Source of the DNA: Nevskiaceae bacterium
GTDB taxonomy: Bacteria; Pseudomonadota; Gammaproteobacteria; Steroidobacterales; Steroidobacteraceae
DNA length: 18,658 bases
Assembly (NCBI GenBank): GCA_031277355.1
Contig: JAITMN010000161.1
Location: 1-18,658 of the forward strand
Reading direction: 5' to 3'
Part shown: one piece after another, positions 14,986-18,658 of the stretch
Layout of the letters: every line of letters begins with the position of its first letter
How positions within the stretch are numbered: the first letter of the stretch is position 1
The notes under the pieces: model-generated
What the model was told of the DNA's origin: nothing
Seen by the model: only the letters and a program-made list of their open reading frames with translations
Database searches by the model: none
Program-made: the position numbers and the translations under genes

Positions 14986-15317
14986 TTCGGGTCGATGCGA
15001 TCTGGCTGGCCAGTCAGCCGCAGGACATGCGTGCGGGGATGGATACGTTGTTGGCGCGGGTGATCAAGGTATTTGGCTCGGCGCAGCCGCACCAGGCGTA
15101 CTGCTTTGCCAATCGTAACGCCACGCGCTTGAAGGTTTTGATGCACGATGGGATAGGCGTGTGGCTGGCGGCGCGGCGCTTGAACCGGGGCAAGTTTGTG
15201 TGGGCCGCGCCGTGGATGGGCGATCATGTGGGGCTTGATGCCGAGCAGATGCAGGCGCTGGTGCTGGGCTTGCCGTGGCACAGGGTTGGCCGCGCGGGGG
15301 CGATCAGTGTGCTGTGA
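14982..15317 (+). CDS. tnpB: IS66 accessory protein TnpB
   Basis: The 111-residue protein is the IS66 Orf2 type, not the unrelated IS200/IS605 TnpB nuclease. MRAGMDTLLARV, YCFANRNATRLKVLMHD and GVWLAARRLNRGKFVW are family hallmarks. The ATG at 14982 overlaps the tnpA stop by four bases, so the two are translationally coupled. The frame is intact. Confidence 0.93.
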   Translation: MIRVDAIWLASQPQDMRAGMDTLLARVIKVFGSAQPHQAYCFANRNATRLKVLMHDGIGVWLAARRLNRGKFVWAAPWMGDHVGLDAEQMQALVLGLPWHRVGRAGAISVL

Positions 15318-15409
15318 TGGGGTGTAAATTGTTCGGCATCGCGCGTGCAAGAATCAATTCGTACAAGAAGCAATAGCGATGTACATCATGCGTTGGCACA
15401 ATACCACTC

Positions 15410-16990
15410 ATGATGATGAGCGCGCTGGAGTCCATCAACGATCTAAACGCCGCCCGCGCGCTGATCGCCAGTCTTCATCTTGAGCTGAGCAAGCGCGATG
15501 AGCATCTGCGGCAACGCGATGCACTGTTGGTTGACAAAGACCGCCAGATAAAACTCAAGCAAACGCTCATCGACAAGCTCACGCAAGAGATCGCCATCTA
15601 CAAGCGCTTGCAGTTTGGCAAAAAGAGCGAACAGTTCCAGGGCGAACAAGGCAAGCTGCTGCTGGAGACCATCGACACGGACATGGCGGCCATCGAGGTG
15701 GAGTTGGCTGCGCTGCGCGCACCGGCGCCCAAACCCAATCCCGAACGCAAGATACCGCGCCGCGCCAAGTTGCCCGCCGATCTGCCGCGCGTGGACATTC
15801 GTCACGACTTGGAATCAAGCGCCTGCCCGTGCGGTTGCCCGATGCGGCATATTGGGGACGATGTGAGCGAGAAGCTGGACTACGCCCCAGGCCAGTTCAC
15901 CGTCGAACGCCACATCCGGCCCAAGTGGGTCTGCCAGTCGTGCTAGACGGTACGCATGGCGCCCGTGTCCGCGCAGATCATCGACAAGGGAATTGCCACG
16001 CCGGGGCTGTTGGCCCACGTTGTGGTCAGCAAATTTGCCGACCATGCGCCGCTGTACCGCTTGCAGGGCATTCTGGCCCGCTCGGGGGTGATGATCCCGC
16101 AGTCGACCCTGGGTCAATGGGTGGGTGCGACCGGGGTTAGCCTGATGCCGCTGGTGCAAGCCTTGAAGGCCCAGGTTCTGCGATGCCCGATCCTGCATGC
16201 TGACGAAACCCCGGTCAGCATGCTTGACCCTGGCGCGGGCAAGACGAAAAAAGCCTATCTGTGGAGCTACGCGCCCACGCAGTTTGAAAGCTTGCGCGCC
16301 GTCATCTACGACTTTGCGCCCAATCGCGCCGGGGTGAACTGCCGAGACTTCCTGGACGGCTGGAACGGGGGTTTGATCACCGACGACTACAGCGGCTACA
16401 AGGCGTTGTTTGCCAACGGCATCGTCGAATTGGGCTGCATGGCTCATGCACGACGCAAGTTCTTTGATCTGCAGGTCAATGGCCAGAGCCTCGTTGCTGG
16501 GGATGCGCTGAGCTTTATTGGCGCGCTCTACGGCGTGGAGCGTGAAGCCAGCGATCTTGCCCCCGACAAGCGCCATCGATTGCGGCAGGAAAAATCCAAG
16601 CCCATCGCCGAGTTGTTGCACAAATGGCTCATCAGCCAACGCCAGCAAGTACCCGATGGTTCGGCCACGGCCGGCGCGCTGGATTACAGCCTGAATCGCT
16701 GGCAAGCCCTGACCCGTTATCTGGATGATGGCAGGGTTCCCATCGACAATAACTGGATTGAAAACCAGATGCGCCCTTGGGCGGTTGGACGCAAGAACTG
16801 GCTGTTTGCTGGGTCGCTGCGCGCCGGCCAACGCGCCGCGGCCATCATGAGCCTGATCATCTCGGCCAAGCTCAACGGTCGCGACCCTTACGCCTACCTC
16901 AAGGACGTGTTCACGCGCCTGCCCACGCAGAAAAATCATCTGATCGGCGAACTACTGCCGCATCGGTGGGCGCCCGCCGCCGGCGATTAG
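15410..16990 (+). pseudogene. tnpC: IS66 transposase TnpC with in-frame amber stop
   Basis: The frame from ATG 15410 to TAA... ending at 16990 would encode 526 codons of a DDE transposase, but codon 179 is TAG (15944-15946). The N-terminal part has a coiled-coil leader (about 20-70), the IS66 KRLQFGKKSEQF segment, and a zinc-finger region (CPCGCP and CQSC). The C-terminal part has the acidic triad in HADETPV (D265), ITDDYSGY (D325) and NNWIENQMRPW (E451), with MAHARRKFF between. The stop falls right after CQSC, where relatives usually carry a sense codon; CAG to TAG by one base change is the simplest cause. The frame is the same on both sides, so there is no shift. An ATG at 15956 could restart the catalytic part, but it has no good ribosome binding site. 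The start has three ATGs in a row. Confidence 0.88.
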
Positions 16991-17030
16991 TTCATCGGAA
17001 ATCCACAGAAAAACCAAACCCGTGTCAATG

Positions 17031-17050
17031 TGGGTTCGCCGGGGGCTTAC
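17031..17050 (-). repeat. IS66 right terminal inverted repeat
   Basis: Read on the minus strand it is GTAAGCCCCCGGCGAACCCA, differing from the left end at one base (14th position). Confidence 0.95.
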
Positions 17051-17058
17051 GAACATAT
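17051..17058. repeat. Target-site duplication, right copy (GAACATAT)
   Basis: An exact copy of the eight bases left of the element, directly after the right inverted repeat. Confidence 0.95.
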
Positions 17059-17465
17059 GGGCTGGCGTTGGAGCTAAGAAGTTGGCGGTATCGATGCTTC
17101 TTGCTCAGGATAAAGGCACTATAACTAAGTCTAAGGGTATAAAAATCGGCTCCCTTGGCCTCCTGTATTGTTCTGGAACCTAAGAATTCACGACTCCATT
17201 CATAATTCAATCCGCACCATCTCAAGAGTCCACGGTTACAGATATTTGGCCCGAAGAATGGGGTTTGCCTTTTGGTATTCTGCCTCTAGGCAGCCCTCAT
17301 GTTCGCCTACACAAAGACAGGCTCTCGAAAGAGATGCCGTCGGCTAAGGAACCAGGCGCGAAGAAGTGGAACCAGATTCTCTACGTTCAACCTAACTTCT
17401 CCTTCCAATCATCAAAAATCAGTGCAGAAGATTGGGCATATATATTTGACTTTCTCAGCGCATAG
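17059..17465 (+). pseudogene. 3' part of the IS-split small gene, with a second in-frame stop
   Basis: In the frame restored by removing the IS, this piece reads WAGVGAKKLAVSMLLAQ at the start, then KIGSLGLLYCSGT, and hits TAA at 17181-17183. Beyond it the same frame stays open for 93 codons with protein-like wording (DIWPEEWGLPFGILPLG, then KKWNQILYVQPNF and AEDWAYIFDFLSA) and ends at TAA 17465. The intact ancestor was probably a protein of about 148-149 residues. The GLLYC and PFGILPLG pattern of short beta strands loosely recalls PUA/EVE-like folds, but I cannot assign it. A+T content is higher than in the core genes. It is convergent with the gene at 17656-18654. Confidence 0.6.
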
Positions 17466-17655
17466 GCACATACAGTTCTGGCCATTTCCTAGCCTAACCC
17501 CAATGGGGAGACTGCAAAATCTCTGCTTTTTAGTCTCTGTGCTTGTACGCTATCGATTTATAAGGGTGGCGGCTATGAGAAAGATGGATTTTGTAGACCA
17601 CTCCCTAGTGGACTGGGTTAACCAACGTCGCGTGGGGTGTAACGTCTGGATTGAA

Positions 17656-18654
17656 CTAGGAGTCAAGAGACATTGCAAGCTCCGATTCTTGTTTCAAGGA
17701 AAAGAACGCTACGAAGAGGCTTATCTTTTTTCGTTGCCTCGCAGTCAGTTGATAATGCTTTGCCGGCTCATCCTTCAGCAAGTGCTTGTTTCCAAAATCT
17801 ATGCTCGCGTAAAAGCTTGCCTGAAACGCCTCCCGAAGCGGTCTCGATATGAGTTCGAACAGGGTAAGGAAGCAAACAGTTTCGTCTTGACCCCAAGACG
17901 TATGAATGTCGTACCGATCGCTAGTGGTTAGGCCATGAACCAATTCGTTTCGCATCTCCAGAAACAATTCTAAGCTTGCGTGGACGGTAGAATGAATCTC
18001 CCAGCTTGACTCAACTGCTCGCAGCATTTGGCCGAGTGTCTTGCGCTTCCAGTTCTTGACCAGCTCAGCGATTGTTAAATTTTTTCGATGCTCTGGCTTG
18101 ACTATTGCACCAAGAATGAAAGAATGCGCTATGAGGTGCTCGATCTCCTGAACCCTCGCGATACAAATGCCTAGAATTGCAAAGAGGCTCATCTGCGAAG
18201 GCGAATAACGGTCTTCATGACCATAACGCTGAAATACTTTCACTGTACGAAATTCTGTCAGATATCGGCGACCGATTGTTCTAGGGCGAACAGGGCCATT
18301 CGGGTCGTTGGTATAGACCACATCATCGATTAGTGTTTCCCGCAGATGATCGCGTTCGCGGAAAGATGCGCCGAGTTGGCTTAAAAGCCATCTGTCTGCG
18401 TACCATGGCAAAGGATGCTTGATTCTTTCCTTTGCTCGCCGCCTGTCCCATTTGACGAACACTTCCTTGGGGATGGCTTTCACACGAATGGCACAAACAT
18501 CGCCCTGTTCAAACCCACAGTACTCTACATCGACACGTTGGGCGCTCCGAGAATTGCGCGCGACTATGAAGCAGTCCTCGTCTCCGTCTGAGCTGGCCCA
18601 ATAGAGGTTCCAGCCGGAATGTTTGAATTTCTCTCGTGGGGGTGCTTTCGACAT
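17656..18654 (-). CDS. Hypothetical protein with a HEPN-like R-x4-H motif
   Basis: This 332-residue product is soluble, with no signal peptide and no membrane segment. I do not recognise residues 1-150 (a beta-rich start with WNLYWASSDGDED, then a basic KWDRRRAKERIKH region). Residues about 155-285 look helical: LFAILGICIARVQEIEHLIAH, KRKTLGQMLRAV and LFLEMRNELVHGL. The last contains R235-x4-H240, the signature of HEPN domains, many of which are RNases in toxin-antitoxin or defence systems. The frame is preferred over the overlapping plus-strand frame (17299-17931) for its coherent helices. ATG 18654 is four bases from the window end; no stop separates it from the edge, so the true start may lie outside. 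Codon use is A+T-richer than the core, suggesting transfer. Confidence 0.7.
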   Translation of the reverse strand: MSKAPPREKFKHSGWNLYWASSDGDEDCFIVARNSRSAQRVDVEYCGFEQGDVCAIRVKAIPKEVFVKWDRRRAKERIKHPLPWYADRWLLSQLGASFRERDHLRETLIDDVVYTNDPNGPVRPRTIGRRYLTEFRTVKVFQRYGHEDRYSPSQMSLFAILGICIARVQEIEHLIAHSFILGAIVKPEHRKNLTIAELVKNWKRKTLGQMLRAVESSWEIHSTVHASLELFLEMRNELVHGLTTSDRYDIHTSWGQDETVCFLTLFELISRPLREAFQASFYASIDFGNKHLLKDEPAKHYQLTARQRKKISLFVAFFSLKQESELAMSLDS

Positions 18655-18658
18655 GATG

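Larger units (their letters stand above)
14556..17050 (+). mobile_element. IS66-family insertion sequence, 2495 bp, complete ends
   Basis: The element runs from 20-bp inverted repeats at 14556 and 17031 and is flanked by an exact 8-bp duplication. It carries the standard IS66 gene set tnpA, tnpB and tnpC on the plus strand. Length and layout are normal for the family. The clean ends and target copies show simple, fairly recent insertion. tnpC has an in-frame amber codon, so this copy may not move by itself. Confidence 0.97.

Noticed and set aside
17508..17537. GAGACT/AGTCTC dyad, and CCACT/AGTGG at 17598-17611, as terminator between the convergent island genes
   Set aside because: Short stems, a long loop in the first and no T-run at the right side.
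17299..17931. 210-codon plus-strand frame at the end of the island
   Set aside because: It overlaps both the remnant of the IS-split gene (different frame) and the 3' end of the HEPN-like gene. Its composition is incoherent and no clear RBS is seen. The part from the internal ATG near 17575 cannot be wholly excluded.

Overview
The window looks like chromosomal DNA of a GC-rich gammaproteobacterium. The gene blocks PP2C phosphatase-rph-rdgB-hemW (minus strand) and yicC-gmk-rpoZ-spoT (plus strand), facing away from each other, fit the Xanthomonadales/Nevskiales part of the class. That placement is an inference from gene order and protein style; no rRNA or tRNA gene is visible to confirm it.

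Region 1 (1-4955) is a cell-surface and exopolysaccharide region. Two paralogous proteins of putative Ig domains plus a fibronectin-III-like domain flank a translationally coupled minus-strand pair: a Wzz/Wzc-like polysaccharide chain-length determinant and a tyrosine autokinase of the XrtA/PEP-CTERM type. The second Ig/FnIII gene (3680-4867) has a long leader with a well-formed cyclic di-GMP class I (GEMM-I) riboswitch aptamer at 3541-3607. A hairpin at 3631-3680 then folds over its ribosome binding site and start codon. c-di-GMP therefore probably sets the production of a secreted matrix or adhesin protein beside the polysaccharide genes.

Region 2 (4987-14443) is core housekeeping: citrate synthase, ribosomal protein L31, an intergenic segment with an inverted pair of perfect DnaA boxes, then hemW, rdgB, rph and a PP2C phosphatase with 4-base overlaps at two of the three junctions. 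Facing the other way are yicC, gmk, rpoZ and a bifunctional spoT.

Region 3 (about 14450-18658) is accessory DNA, visibly richer in A+T. A complete 2495-bp IS66-family element (14556-17050) has near-perfect 20-bp inverted repeats and a perfect 8-bp target duplication. Its transposase gene tnpC has an in-frame amber codon. Removing the element and one target copy restores an open frame starting at ATG 14513, so the IS broke a small unrecognised gene. That gene also carries a second in-frame stop further on. Convergent to its remnant is a minus-strand gene whose product has an R-x4-H (HEPN-like) motif. The two accessory genes resemble the contents of a small island inserted after spoT; a defence role is possible but not shown.
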